DNA of 64,000 nt from an uncultured bacterium (GCA_949035555.1 CAROLD010000003.1:1-64000); one strand, 5' to 3'. Shown: positions 49,859 to 59,047, counted from the first letter of the stretch. Numbers and translations are program-made. The notes: a model not told the origin generated them from the letters alone.

Positions 49859-50140
49859 ATGACAACTGAAGTTAGAGCAAGTCATATTCTTGTGAAAACT
49901 GAACAAGAAGCTATGGATTTATACAACGAAATTAAAAACGGCAAATCTTTTGCTGAAATTGCGGAAGAAAAATCCCTTTGTCCGTCAGGTCAAAACGGCG
50001 GCGACCTTGGATTTTTCGGTAAAGGCATGATGGTTAAGCCTTTTGAAGATGCGGCTTTTGCGCTTGAAGTAGGTGAACTATCTCAACCTGTTGAAACTCA
50101 ATTCGGATGGCACTTAATCCAGCTAACCGGTAAAAATTAG
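49859..50140 (+). CDS. Parvulin-type peptidyl-prolyl isomerase
   Basis: This 93-residue cytoplasmic single-domain rotamase has RASHILVKTEQEA at the start, SFAEIAEEKSLCPSGQNGGDLGFF (in part, 30-54), FEDAAFALEVGELSQPVET, and FGWHLIQLTG at the end, the complete PpiC core. There is no signal peptide, unlike SurA/PrsA. RBS TAGGAGTGAAATATT. It is followed one base later by pepP. Confidence 0.92.
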   Translation: MTTEVRASHILVKTEQEAMDLYNEIKNGKSFAEIAEEKSLCPSGQNGGDLGFFGKGMMVKPFEDAAFALEVGELSQPVETQFGWHLIQLTGKN

Positions 50141-50141
50141 T

Positions 50142-51710
50142 ATGAATACAACAGTAATAAAAAATTTCATGGCTGACCAAAATTTGCGTTATTTATTGGT
50201 CAATGCGACAAATGAATTTTTGGTGGAATATAACACACTTGGTGAAAATTCCCGATATAAATTGACAAATTTTTCGGGCTCTACAGGCGAAGCGCTTGTG
50301 ACTCCTGAAACTATTTATCTTTTTGTTGATGGAAGATATCATATCCAGGCGGATTTGGAGGTCAGCCATGAAAAAGTTACTGTTGTAAAGCTTCAACAGG
50401 GGCAAAAATACCTTGATGAATTGTTAAACAAAGTGCCTGAAAATGAGGTTTTAGGATTGTTTTCCAAAAAGAATTCTCAGGCGAAAATTGAAAAAATTTC
50501 TGCATCACGTCAAGTTAAACTTTTGGATTTTGATCCGCTGGATGACCAAAACGTAATAAAAGTTCCAGAAAATATTATACTTGATAATAAATATACAGGT
50601 TTATCTTCAGAAGAAAAAATAGCAAAAATTGCGCAAAATTTATCTGATAATGAAGCTATTTATATTACTGATTTGGATGAGGTTTCGTACCTTTTTAATA
50701 TGAGAAATTTTTCTCAAAATTATTCTGCAAAAATCAGAGGAAAATGTTTAATTTTTAAAGACAATGCGATACTTTTCACACAGGATAAATTGCAAAATAT
50801 TGAGGAATTTTTAACAACTTTGCAAAAAGATGTTTATGTTGATAAATCTTCGATTAACGGGTTTGATTATAGACTTCTTGGAGGTCGGACAAAGGAGCTG
50901 AAAAACAATACTGTTAAAGCGATGAAGGCAAGAAAGACCGATGCTGAACTAGAGCATTTGAAGGATGCATTCGCGCGTACAGATAATGCCGTTTCTGCAA
51001 TCCGTGATTATATTGAGCAAAATGATAATCTTTCCGAATTTGACATTGCTGTGCAATTGGCAAAAGAATTTAAAAATCAGGGTGCGGTCGGTTTGAGTTT
51101 TGCTTCAATTGTTGCGAAGGATAAGAATTCCGCGCTTGCACATTATTCAAAATGTGCGCAGGATGAAGTTATATCTGATGGAAGTTTGGTTTTAATTGAT
51201 TGCGGCGGATATTTTGAAGGCGGGCTTGCAACAGATATTACAAGAGTTTTTGTAAAAGGCGTTCCGTCTGAGCTTCAGCGGAAAGTTTATACAAATGTTT
51301 TGAAAGCTTTTTTGAAGGCTTACAATTATGGAAAAATTCAGCCTGAACGACCGTTAACAGGTTTTGAAATTGACCAATCCGTACATGAATTTTTCAATTC
51401 TCAGGATTTGGACGGATTTGTATTTAACCATGGTTTAGGGCATGGGATAGGGGTGAATGTTCACGAGTATCCGCCGAATTTGAGTTCATCAGAGCTTGCA
51501 AAAGTTAATCTTGAAGACGGAATGTGTTTTTCTATTGAACCGGGACTGTATAAAGAAGGCTATTTCGGAGTCAGACTTGAAAATTCGTGCTATTATAAAG
51601 ACGGTCAAATACATTCTTTTGTCCATATGAATTATGAAAACAAATTGATAAATTATGACATGCTTTCCGAACAGGAAAAACAATGGTTGAGCGAATTTGA
51701 GGTGAAGTAG
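50142..51710 (+). CDS. pepP: Xaa-Pro aminopeptidase (M24B)
   Basis: The 522-residue aminopeptidase P-like enzyme releases N-terminal residues next to proline. Creatinase-type N-terminal domains (1-270) precede the pita-bread catalytic domain. Metal ligands are visible in IDCGGYFEGGLATDITRVF (two Asp, about 347-359), FNHGLGHGIGVNVHEYPPN (His, about 430-446), FSIEPGLYK (Glu, near 466) and RLENS (Glu, near 480). Its stop overlaps the GTG of the next gene by one base. Confidence 0.9.
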   Translation: MNTTVIKNFMADQNLRYLLVNATNEFLVEYNTLGENSRYKLTNFSGSTGEALVTPETIYLFVDGRYHIQADLEVSHEKVTVVKLQQGQKYLDELLNKVPENEVLGLFSKKNSQAKIEKISASRQVKLLDFDPLDDQNVIKVPENIILDNKYTGLSSEEKIAKIAQNLSDNEAIYITDLDEVSYLFNMRNFSQNYSAKIRGKCLIFKDNAILFTQDKLQNIEEFLTTLQKDVYVDKSSINGFDYRLLGGRTKELKNNTVKAMKARKTDAELEHLKDAFARTDNAVSAIRDYIEQNDNLSEFDIAVQLAKEFKNQGAVGLSFASIVAKDKNSALAHYSKCAQDEVISDGSLVLIDCGGYFEGGLATDITRVFVKGVPSELQRKVYTNVLKAFLKAYNYGKIQPERPLTGFEIDQSVHEFFNSQDLDGFVFNHGLGHGIGVNVHEYPPNLSSSELAKVNLEDGMCFSIEPGLYKEGYFGVRLENSCYYKDGQIHSFVHMNYENKLINYDMLSEQEKQWLSEFEVK

Positions 51711-52459
51711 TGGAAATTACTAGCGTAAATAACGAATTGGTCAAAGAAACCGTAAAATTGCAACAGAAGAAACACCGTACTCAAAGCGGAAAATTTTTGC
51801 TGGAGGGGTATAAAGCAATAAAGGAAGCTTTTGATTTCGGGATTGAAATTGAGCGGATTTTTGTAGAAAAAAACAAAAAAGATGAGTATAATTTTGCGCA
51901 AAATTTGGTTGTAGAAACAACCGAAGCTGTATTGAAAAAGCTTGCAACAACTGACTCTGCGCCGTCTGCTGTTGCTGTAGGTTTTCAAAAAAATTATGAT
52001 AAAAATATTTTGAAAAGTTTGAAAAAAGTTGTACTATTGGAAGATATTAAAGACGTAGGAAATTTGGGAACAATTATTCGTTCTTCTGTGGCATTCGGGG
52101 CGGAAGCGATTGTACTATATGGCGAAAGCGTTGATATTTATAATCCAAAATGTGTACGTGCATCGGTTGGGAATTTGTGGAAACTTCCTATTATTCATAT
52201 TCAAGAAATAGGTGAATTGAAAGATATTTTTGGAAAATTTGAGCGTATAGCGACCCTTCCGCGCACTAATAATATGCTGAAAAGTTTTGAAATTAACCTG
52301 CCTGCTGTTATAATGTTTGGCAGTGAAGCGAACGGTTTAACACCGGAGCTGGTTGAGTTTTCGACTAATTCGGTAAAAATCGAGATGGCGAAAACGGTTG
52401 AATCTTTGAACCTTGCGACATCTGTATCCGTTATTTTGTATCAGCTTTTTGCGGGGTAA
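51710..52459 (+). CDS. SpoU/TrmH family RNA 2'-O-methyltransferase
   Basis: The 249-residue SPOUT-fold methyltransferase shows three SpoU motifs: KDVGNLGTIIRSSVAFGA near 118 (N-x-G-x-x-x-R), IMFGSEANGLTPELVE near 200, and ESLNLATSVSVILY near 228. The N-terminal domain (ITSVNNELVKETVKLQQKK) is of the RNA-binding kind in RlmB/TsnR-like enzymes. The target nucleotide is not evident. The start is GTG 51710 overlapping the pepP stop. Confidence 0.88.
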   Translation: MEITSVNNELVKETVKLQQKKHRTQSGKFLLEGYKAIKEAFDFGIEIERIFVEKNKKDEYNFAQNLVVETTEAVLKKLATTDSAPSAVAVGFQKNYDKNILKSLKKVVLLEDIKDVGNLGTIIRSSVAFGAEAIVLYGESVDIYNPKCVRASVGNLWKLPIIHIQEIGELKDIFGKFERIATLPRTNNMLKSFEINLPAVIMFGSEANGLTPELVEFSTNSVKIEMAKTVESLNLATSVSVILYQLFAG

Positions 52460-52464
52460 AATTT

Positions 52465-52935
52465 ATGACAAACGAGGAAAAGGCAAAGGAATTATTTAGA
52501 AGCGGTTATAATTGTGCACAGTCGGTATTTGCGGTTTATGCAGAGCGTTATGGTATCGATTTTGAAACAGCGTTAAAATTGTCCTCATCTTTTGGGGGCG
52601 GCATGGGTAGATTGCGTGAAGTGTGCGGAGCTGTGAGCGGAATGTTTATGGCAACAGGTTTGGCAAAAGGGTATTGTTCCAATAACGATAAAGATGAGAA
52701 AAAGGCTCATTATGAGAGAATTCAATATCTTGCGGGAGAGTTTGAAAAGCTTCACGGGTCGATTGTTTGTCGTGAACTTTTAGGATTAAACAGGAAAAAA
52801 GATATAGCAACACCGTCAGAGAGGACAGTTGAATATTATAAAAAACGTCCTTGTGTTGAAATTGTTGGTGATGCTTGCCGTATTTTAGACAAGTATCTTT
52901 TATCATTAAGCGATGTAGAAAACAAGGTTGATTAA
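52465..52935 (+). CDS. C_GCAxxG_C_C family redox protein
   Basis: The 156-residue protein has the family signature cysteines: SGYNCAQSVF near 14-23, GGGMGRLREVCGAVSGMFMATGLAKG near 46-71 (in part), then CRELLG near 112 and KKRPCVEIVGDACRIL near 132-147. These proteins are thought to be redox-active in anaerobes; the partner is unknown. Its 3' end overlaps the convergent mlaE-like gene by 30 bases. Confidence 0.87.
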   Translation: MTNEEKAKELFRSGYNCAQSVFAVYAERYGIDFETALKLSSSFGGGMGRLREVCGAVSGMFMATGLAKGYCSNNDKDEKKAHYERIQYLAGEFEKLHGSIVCRELLGLNRKKDIATPSERTVEYYKKRPCVEIVGDACRILDKYLLSLSDVENKVD

Positions 52936-53640
52936 AAAGTCTGCAACCAGCATGTAGATAGTTGAAAGAATTGCAGCTTGAGTAGTTGAGGTTCCGACTT
53001 CTTTTGCGCCTCCACGGGTTTGGTATCCCTTTGTGGCACAAACAAGTGCAATCAATGCTCCAAAAATAGCTGCTTTTAGCAGGCTTATATAAACATCTTT
53101 TACTGCAATCCATGACCAAACGGATGTCATATATCTTGCAGGGTGAAGATTAATTGTTTCAAGTGAAACAAACATTCCGCCCAGAATTCCGACAAATTCT
53201 GCAATCAACACAACCATTGGAACAGTTATTGCGGATGATAAAATTCTTGGTGCAAAGTAATAACCGACAGGATTTATTTTTAGAGTTTTGATAGCATCAA
53301 CTTGAGAGGTTACCTGCATATTGGCGATTTCGGCGGAAATTGCTGTGCCTGCACGTGCGCCGATTGCCAGAGCAACAAACCCGGGTGCAATTTCTCTAAT
53401 CATTACAACGGCAATTGTACCGCCAATATATGCTTCCGCACCTGTCATAAGGAATTCTTTCGAGACTTGAATTGCAATAACAGCCGCTGAAATAAATGCT
53501 ATAACAAGCGAAATCGGCAGTGAATCGTAACTTATTGCTGCAGCCTGCGAAATTATGGTTTTAAATCTTACATTCCCGCCAAAAATGTACTTTATACATT
53601 CTATTAAATTTTGAACACAGGCACCTAAAAATTTAATCAA
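52906..53640 (-). CDS. mlaE: MlaE-type ABC transporter permease
   Basis: The 244-residue permease of the phospholipid/retrograde lipid transport system has about five membrane segments. Family motifs: GAEAYIGGTIAVVMIREIAPGF near 67-88 (in part), ARAGTAISAEIANMQVTSQVDAI near 95-117 (in part), and the C-terminal GYQTRGGAKEVGTSTT near 206. The start is TTG 53640 with AGGAAGAA upstream. The ATPase (MlaF) and substrate-binding MCE protein (MlaD) are not adjacent, so it is an orphan here. Confidence 0.88.
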   Translation of the reverse strand: MIKFLGACVQNLIECIKYIFGGNVRFKTIISQAAAISYDSLPISLVIAFISAAVIAIQVSKEFLMTGAEAYIGGTIAVVMIREIAPGFVALAIGARAGTAISAEIANMQVTSQVDAIKTLKINPVGYYFAPRILSSAITVPMVVLIAEFVGILGGMFVSLETINLHPARYMTSVWSWIAVKDVYISLLKAAIFGALIALVCATKGYQTRGGAKEVGTSTTQAAILSTIYMLVADFLINLVFYIA

Positions 53641-53673
53641 GTCTATTCTTCCTTTTTGTATGATTATAGCATG

Positions 53674-53707
53674 AAAAAACGGCGGTCAAATTTTTGACCG
53701 CCGTTTT
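53674..53707. terminator. Bidirectional terminator between mlaE and ferredoxin genes
   Basis: AAAACGGCGGTCAAA pairs with TTTGACCGCCGTTTT; A- and T-runs on both sides. On the minus strand it terminates the ferredoxin gene. Confidence 0.8.
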
Positions 53708-53725
53708 CAATAATTTAAAGTTTAA

Positions 53726-53902
53726 TTATTCAACTTCGATAGCAGCTACAGGGCATGCATCAGCAGCTTCTTTTACTGCATCAATGTTATCAGCAACAGC
53801 AGCTTCATTAACAACTGCTTTGTCTTCGATTGAAAATACTGCGTCACAGATTGATTCACAAGCGCCGCAAGCAATGCAACTATCATTAACTTTTACTGTC
53901 AT
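53726..53902 (-). CDS. Single-cluster [4Fe-4S] ferredoxin
   Basis: The 58-residue ferredoxin is shorter than typical gene-finding limits. It starts MTVKVNDSCIACGACESIC, with cluster ligands C9, C12, C15 and the distant C50 in ACPVAAIEVE. An extra Cys (C19) followed by Asp instead of Pro shows that the second cluster has been lost, as in other 58-64 residue ferredoxins. It is very acidic. RBS AAGGAGAAACAAA is excellent. It is a likely low-potential electron donor or acceptor for the hydrogenases (20144) or pyruvate oxidation. Terminator directly downstream. Confidence 0.92.
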   Translation of the reverse strand: MTVKVNDSCIACGACESICDAVFSIEDKAVVNEAAVADNIDAVKEAADACPVAAIEVE

Positions 53903-53988
53903 TTTGTTTCTCCTTATTTTTTATAACCCGTAAGTTTTAACTTACAACAAAATTATATAACAAAAAATTAAAAAATTCTACAAAAAAA

Positions 53989-55167
53989 TTAAATCCAATC
54001 GCGGATGAAACTTGCAATAGTATCAAATCCTTCAATTTCACCCAGATTATCGTTAGACGGAAGAGTTTTTGAGTACATCAAAAACGGGACCTTTTCTCTT
54101 GTATGGTCGGTGCCTTCGACTGTAGGATCACAGCCGTGGTCTGCCGTAATTATCAGCAAATCAGTTGTTTTCATTGCATCAATAATCGGTTTTACATATG
54201 TGTCGATTTCTTCAATTGCCATGCCGTAGCCTTTCGGGTCGTTTCTGTGACCGTAGAGCATGTCAGTGTCAACGAGGTTTGTGAAAATTATTTCTATGTC
54301 ATTGTATTTTTGTTTTTTTACATATGCAATATCTTCAAGCGGAAGTTTACCTTGAACGGCTTTAAGGGTTAATTCCAGCCCTTCTTTATTTGAGCCTGTG
54401 TGGATGGCGTGTGTAATTCCTGATTTGGCAAAAATATCTTCGATTTTACCAATACCTATAACTTTTCCGCCGCCGTCTTTAATTCGGTTTAGCAAAGTCT
54501 GTTTCGGCGCCATTGAAAAATCTCTGCGGTCTTGAGAAATACGTTTCGGCTGACCATCGATTATTTTGTATGGACGTGCAATAACGCGGGCTGTGTTATA
54601 ATCGCCTTCATCTAAGAGTTTTCTGGCGGTTTCGCACCATTTGTAAAGTGTTTCAAGCGGGATTAAATCCGTATCAACTGCAATTTGGAAAACACTGTCA
54701 GCAGAGGTGTAAATAATCGGGAATTTTGTTGCGTGATGTTCGTCGTTTAATTCCGCAATAATCGCGGTACCGCTTGCCGGACGGTTTGCAAGAATTCCGC
54801 CGCAGTTAGTTTCTTTAATAAATTTATCAATGAGTTCATCAGGAAATCCGTCAGGATAAGTTGCAAAAGGTTTTTCAGATACAAGACCTGCGATTTCCCA
54901 GTGTCCGGTTGTGGTGTCTTTGCCTTTGGATTTTTCAACAAGGGTCGCCACAGTTGCTTCAGGATTAGAAACTTTTTTAATTCCTTCAAAATCTCCTAAA
55001 AGACCGAGTCCGAGCTTTTCAAGGTTTGGAACATTCAAGCCTTTGTTGAATTCGCAAACGTGTTTGAGGGTGTTGCATTCCGGAATATCCCCAAAGTCGC
55101 GGCAATCAGGCATTGCACCTATTCCCATTGAATCAATTACCATTATTATTGCTCTTACATTTGACAT
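53989..55167 (-). CDS. deoB: Phosphopentomutase
   Basis: The 392-residue alkaline-phosphatase-fold mutase interconverts ribose-1-phosphate and ribose-5-phosphate in nucleoside salvage. Metal and phospho-acceptor motifs: IMVIDSMGIGAMPD near 8-21, KGKDTTTGHWE near 84 (phosphorylated Thr), and LIITADHGCDPT near 326. ATG 55167 (MSNVRAIIMVIDS) with AAAAGGAGATTATT is chosen; a longer in-frame reading from 55365 is hydrophobic non-family sequence. It works with the phosphorylases at 33757, 41176 and 63172. Confidence 0.93.
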   Translation of the reverse strand: MSNVRAIIMVIDSMGIGAMPDCRDFGDIPECNTLKHVCEFNKGLNVPNLEKLGLGLLGDFEGIKKVSNPEATVATLVEKSKGKDTTTGHWEIAGLVSEKPFATYPDGFPDELIDKFIKETNCGGILANRPASGTAIIAELNDEHHATKFPIIYTSADSVFQIAVDTDLIPLETLYKWCETARKLLDEGDYNTARVIARPYKIIDGQPKRISQDRRDFSMAPKQTLLNRIKDGGGKVIGIGKIEDIFAKSGITHAIHTGSNKEGLELTLKAVQGKLPLEDIAYVKKQKYNDIEIIFTNLVDTDMLYGHRNDPKGYGMAIEEIDTYVKPIIDAMKTTDLLIITADHGCDPTVEGTDHTREKVPFLMYSKTLPSNDNLGEIEGFDTIASFIRDWI

Positions 55168-55297
55168 AATAATCTCCTTTTTCCCGTATTTTACCATAAA
55201 TTCAGACACAGGGGCAAAGGTTAAATTTCCATTAAAAAGAGGATTAAAAATGGTTTCTGGTATTTTATTATAATAAAACCGTTTGGGAATAATTATA

Positions 55298-55387
55298 ATG
55301 AAAAAAATATTAATAATACTTGGAATACTTGTGTTTATAAATCTTGTGATAATGACAATCAGCAAGGCTTTTGCGGCATTGCCATAG
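55298..55387 (+). CDS. Possible 29-residue hydrophobic peptide
   Basis: ATG 55298 opens a short ORF, MKKILIILGILVFINL, continuing to SKAFAALP. This looks like a signal peptide or single membrane helix. No ribosome site is seen, and TATAAT overlaps the ATG. It ends at a dispersed repeat, so it may be the truncated 5' end of a former secreted-protein gene. The 55168-55297 stretch before it holds nothing else I can identify. Confidence 0.25.
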   Translation: MKKILIILGILVFINLVIMTISKAFAALP

Positions 55388-55471
55388 GGGTAAATGTAGT
55401 TACCAATTATATTGAAACTTGTGGAATTATTGTCGAGCGGGAGTAAATGTAGCCACCAATTATATTATTAG
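55387..55471 (+). repeat. Dispersed intergenic repeat copy
   Basis: It contains two versions of the core: GGGGTAAATGTAGTTACCAA (near 55387) and GGGAGTAAATGTAGCCACCA (near 55438). Confidence 0.65.
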
Positions 55472-55537
55472 GAGTTTACTTTATTATTTACCCCGTTTGT
55501 GTTAAACTTTTGTTGTCACAAAATAAGAGTTGGTCGT

Positions 55538-56542
55538 ATGAATATAGATAAACAAAAATTAATATCATGTATTAAGAAAATTTCTGAGCCGAAAGTACTT
55601 GTAGTAGGCGATTTGGCATTGGATGAAATGATTTACGGAGATGCTGAGCGAATTTCGCGTGAGGCTCCGGTATTGATTTTACAGCATACAAAAACAAAAT
55701 TAATCCTTGGCGGTGCGTCAAACGCTGCTCATAACGTTTCAACCCTGAATAACGGTAAAGTCGGTGTTATAGGCGTTAGCGGGGATGATTATTATTCTGA
55801 ACTTCTGTTTGATACTTTTGACAGAGCAAACATAGACTGTTCGAAAATTGTTAAAGACAAAACCAGAAAAACAATTGTTAAAACCAGAATTTCAGGTTCT
55901 ATTACAACTTCAATAACCCAGCAGATTGTACGTGTTGACAGGCAGTCAAAGGGTGAAATTTCACCTGAAACTGAAGATAAAATTATTAAAAATATTGAAA
56001 AAGTTTTACCTGATTACGACACGGTTATTTTATCAAATTATCACATCGGAACTCTTACTGATAAAATAATTAATTTTACTGTCGAATTGGCAAATAAACT
56101 TGGGAAAGTCGTTATTGTGGATGCACAAAAGGATTTAGGAAGCTACAAAAACGTAACTTCTATGACCCCGAACCTTCCTGATACAGAAAAATCAGTAGGT
56201 TTTGAGATTGAGACAGAAGATGATTTGAAACGCGCCGGAGAAAAATTGTTAAAAGAAACCGAGGCGAAGGCTGTTTTAATAACCTGTGGTGCTGATGGCA
56301 TGTTTGTTGCAATGCCTGATGAAAATTATACAAAAATTCCTGTATTTAATAAATCGGAAGTGTTTGATGTTACAGGTGCGGGCGATACGGTTACTGCGGT
56401 TTATTCTCTTGCTATGGCGGCGGGGGTTGACCCTGTGTATTCCGCTATTATCGGCAATGTTGCCGCAAGTATTGTTGTTAGACAATTCGGCTGCGCAACT
56501 ACAACTGTTGATGAATTGCTTTCCGCAGTTGAAAAATTATAG
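55538..56542 (+). CDS. Heptose-7-phosphate kinase (RfaE1/HldE N-domain)
   Basis: The 334-residue PfkB-fold kinase phosphorylates D-glycero-D-manno-heptose-7-phosphate for LPS core. The start VLVVGDLALDEMIYGDAERISREAPV (in part, near 20-45) is diagnostic of RfaE, and the ATP/anion-hole motif DVTGAGDTVTAVYSLA lies near 277. The C-terminal nucleotidyltransferase domain of bifunctional HldE is absent, so adenylylation must come from another gene. ATG 55538 fits the family; a GTG at 55499 is upstream in frame. First gene of a unit with DUF4330 and an O-antigen-ligase-like gene. Confidence 0.88.
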   Translation: MNIDKQKLISCIKKISEPKVLVVGDLALDEMIYGDAERISREAPVLILQHTKTKLILGGASNAAHNVSTLNNGKVGVIGVSGDDYYSELLFDTFDRANIDCSKIVKDKTRKTIVKTRISGSITTSITQQIVRVDRQSKGEISPETEDKIIKNIEKVLPDYDTVILSNYHIGTLTDKIINFTVELANKLGKVVIVDAQKDLGSYKNVTSMTPNLPDTEKSVGFEIETEDDLKRAGEKLLKETEAKAVLITCGADGMFVAMPDENYTKIPVFNKSEVFDVTGAGDTVTAVYSLAMAAGVDPVYSAIIGNVAASIVVRQFGCATTTVDELLSAVEKL

Positions 56543-56566
56543 ATTTTGAATAAAAGGAGACTTTTT

Positions 56567-57136
56567 ATGGAAAAATTAAAAGAACTTATAAAAAAAATCA
56601 GAGTTGTTGATTTTATTATAGTTGCTTTTGTTATAGTTGCTCTGGGCGTTGGTTTTGTTACTTACAAGGGTTACAGACAAACTGCCGATAAACAGATTGA
56701 AGCAACTTCAAAAATTACGTTCAAAGTATTTATGAGAGGAGTAACTTTCTCCGGTGAAAATATTCCTATCAAAAAAGGCGAAAAAACTTTTATAAGTATC
56801 AGAAATGTCCCTTATTCAGACTTAGATATTGTTGATGTAAAGGCAGATAGAAGAAAAATTGTGCTTCCAACATTTAATTCAAAAAAAGTTATGATAGTTG
56901 TAGAAGATGAATCTCAACCGGATTTGTACGATGTTGTTGTTACACTTACAGACACTGCTAAAATCACTAAAGACGGCGCTGTTGTCGGCGGCAACAAAGT
57001 TAAATTAGGTCTTCCTATTACTTTGGAAGGCGCTGATTACAAATTCACAGGTTCTGTTTCCGATATCAGAATTGTGGATGCAGTTGATGATGAAATTATA
57101 AATAAAGATATGAATACAACAGACGATGTTCAATAA
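56567..57136 (+). CDS. DUF4330-like membrane-anchored protein
   Basis: The 189-residue protein has an N-terminal basic stretch and a single transmembrane anchor (VVDFIIVAFVIVALGVGFV, about 13-31). It is followed by an extracytoplasmic beta-rich domain (ISIRNVPYSDLDIVDVKADRRKI and similar). The layout and the VVDFIIV-type anchor resemble DUF4330, known mainly from Cyanobacteria and Firmicutes. ATG 56567 follows AGGAGACTTTTT. It overlaps the next gene by 11 bases. It lies between heptose kinase and O-antigen-ligase-like genes, so an envelope role is likely. Confidence 0.6.
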   Translation: MEKLKELIKKIRVVDFIIVAFVIVALGVGFVTYKGYRQTADKQIEATSKITFKVFMRGVTFSGENIPIKKGEKTFISIRNVPYSDLDIVDVKADRRKIVLPTFNSKKVMIVVEDESQPDLYDVVVTLTDTAKITKDGAVVGGNKVKLGLPITLEGADYKFTGSVSDIRIVDAVDDEIINKDMNTTDDVQ

Positions 57137-58433
57137 GTTTTTTAAATTCTCACAAAACAAGTTAAAATTTTTATACGAAAACAGTTTGTTTTTACAGAAT
57201 ATCGACAAATTTATTTTGCCGTTCATATTGGTTACGTTTATTTCGTCAACCTTTATGAACTCTGATTCTATCGGATTTTTTGCACTTATTGCTATGTTTT
57301 TAACATTTGTTAAGATGGTTACTAAACCTGATGAAGAATTTAGTTTTAAGCATTTTGAAATATGGCTTGTAGCATATTTTATGCTTGTGGTAGTGAGTTT
57401 GTTCGGTTCAACGCTTTTCACTTTGAGCTTGAAAGGATTTTTTAAAACTTTTGTTTATCTTGGATTTTATGTATCCGTGGCGCAGTATTTGAAAAATAAT
57501 AAAGGTAAAATCCCTCTTGTTCTCGGGACTCTGATTTTATGCGTTGCCGGAGAAAGTCTTATAGGATTTTTGCAAAGCTTTTTGCATCTTGACGAAATCT
57601 CAACTTGGCAGGATAAATCCGGCTTAAATCCTGAAGATGTATTATCTAGAGTTTACGGAACCCTGAAACCTTTGAACCCTAACCTTTACGGCGGCTATCT
57701 TGTTGGTGGATTGGGTGCGGTCATAGGCTCAGTGTTCTACTTCTTAAACAAAAAGCAATTTAAACGGACTGCAATTGCAGGCGTTCTTTCTGTTTTGACT
57801 ATCTACGCAATCTTGCAGACAGGATGCCGCGGAGCTTATCTATCTATGATGTTAATTTTCGGGTGCGTATTCTTACTTTCCGCAAAGTTCTTCTGGAAAA
57901 CTTACAAAAAAATATATTTGTCTATAATCGGCGGTGCGTTTGCATTGTTTGTGTTTGCAATGACTTTTGTCGGTGCGCTTCGTCATCGTTTTATGTCAAT
58001 TTTTGCAATGAGAAATGACTCATCTAATTCATTCAGATTTAACGTTTATCATTCATCTTTGGAAATGTTTAAAGATAATTGGCTTTTAGGAATTGGTGTT
58101 GGGAACAAAAACTTCCGCGAAATTTACGGATTATACATGAAAACAGGATTTGATGCGTTGAGCGCTTATAACATTTATCTTGAAACCGCAGTGGAAAGCG
58201 GAATATTTGCGCTAATTGCATTTTTAGGATTTTTGTTTACACTCTCAAAAGACGCAGTCAAATATGTTTTAACTTCAGAAAACAGGGAAAAAATTATATT
58301 TATTTCAGCCTCAATAATTTCGATTTGGGCGATAATGTTCCACGGGCTTGTTGACACAATTTATTTCAGACCGCAATTGCAGTTTATGTTCTGGACATAT
58401 GTTGCAGTAATTTCGGCAAGTGTATCAGAATAA
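57126..58433 (+). CDS. O-antigen ligase/IctB-like membrane protein
   Basis: The 435-residue polytopic protein has about eleven hydrophobic segments and the Wzy_C/WaaL features: periplasmic-loop motif LKPLNPNLYGGYLVGG near 175, TGCRGAYLSM near 236, and GVGNKNFREIY near 325, with SAYNIYLETAVESGIFAL near 345-362. The P-N-x-x-(A/G)-G-Y motif is also typical of cyanobacterial IctB. Likely roles are ligation of O-antigen/polysaccharide to lipid A core or protein glycosylation. The heptose kinase two genes upstream supports the LPS reading. Confidence 0.78.
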   Translation: MFNKFFKFSQNKLKFLYENSLFLQNIDKFILPFILVTFISSTFMNSDSIGFFALIAMFLTFVKMVTKPDEEFSFKHFEIWLVAYFMLVVVSLFGSTLFTLSLKGFFKTFVYLGFYVSVAQYLKNNKGKIPLVLGTLILCVAGESLIGFLQSFLHLDEISTWQDKSGLNPEDVLSRVYGTLKPLNPNLYGGYLVGGLGAVIGSVFYFLNKKQFKRTAIAGVLSVLTIYAILQTGCRGAYLSMMLIFGCVFLLSAKFFWKTYKKIYLSIIGGAFALFVFAMTFVGALRHRFMSIFAMRNDSSNSFRFNVYHSSLEMFKDNWLLGIGVGNKNFREIYGLYMKTGFDALSAYNIYLETAVESGIFALIAFLGFLFTLSKDAVKYVLTSENREKIIFISASIISIWAIMFHGLVDTIYFRPQLQFMFWTYVAVISASVSE

Positions 58434-58435
58434 TA

Positions 58436-58846
58436 TTAACACCAGAATCCCGGGTGAAATCCGTATCCAAATCCGCCGCCAAAACCATGCGGCATCATAC
58501 CCATACCGCCATACATGCCGCAGCCGTACATGCCCATTCCGCAATATGGTGAATTAAAGAACATCCACGGCGAGCATGCACTCATAAGTGCCATCGATGC
58601 ACATGAGTTTGACCAAGCATTACCATAGCCGTAGGCTAAGTTTATATTGTTCCCAATCGGATTGCCACACCGTTGCATACCATATGCAATGTTGTTGCGC
58701 ACTATGCCGTTTCCAAGATTTTGAAATAGGTTTGCGCCTGCATACATAGGATCAACACCCGCTTTCCTCTGTTCCATATATGTAACCGTGGAACCGAGCA
58801 GGTTGCTGATATTGCCTAATATGTACATGTTATCTGCGTAGCTCAT
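58436..58846 (-). CDS. Unknown Gly/Met/Cys-rich protein
   Basis: In this 136-residue protein the N-terminal half is Asn/Gly-rich (ISNLLGSTVTYMEQRKAG; NNIAYGMQRCGNPIGNN). The C-terminal third is a low-complexity Gly/Met/Tyr/Cys/Phe tail (YCGMGMYGCGMYGGMGMM, then GFGGGFGYGFHPGFWC at the end). There is no signal peptide or membrane helix. The Cys and His could bind metal or cross-link, but this is speculation. RBS AAGAGGATATAG. It is preceded by the fourth, diverged copy of the shared promoter-like motif. Confidence 0.65.
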   Translation of the reverse strand: MSYADNMYILGNISNLLGSTVTYMEQRKAGVDPMYAGANLFQNLGNGIVRNNIAYGMQRCGNPIGNNINLAYGYGNAWSNSCASMALMSACSPWMFFNSPYCGMGMYGCGMYGGMGMMPHGFGGGFGYGFHPGFWC

Positions 58847-58870
58847 CTATATCCTCTTGTTGTACTTATA

Positions 58871-58901
58871 TTTATAAAGTTATTTTTTAATAATTAATTG
58901 C
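58871..58901 (-). promoter_or_regulatory. Shared promoter-like motif, copy 3 (diverged)
   Basis: Read on the minus strand: GCAATT at 58901-58896, then AACTTTATAAA beginning at 58881. The distance from GCAATT to CTTTATA is the same as at 12502, 46661 and 63064. It is about 25 bases before the ATG at 58846. Confidence 0.45.
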
Positions 58902-59047
58902 CTAAAATTTTATATATGTAACGATATATTAAGTATATACTTTTAAAATAAGTAATTTAGTCAATAATTTTTTGTACATTGTGGTGATTATTTTATTTAA
59001 GGGAATTTGTACAATTCATATATACAGATTTGTAGGGAGTAAATAGT

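Noticed and set aside
55538..56542. Bifunctional HldE
   Set aside because: Only the kinase domain is present; the nucleotidyltransferase domain is missing.
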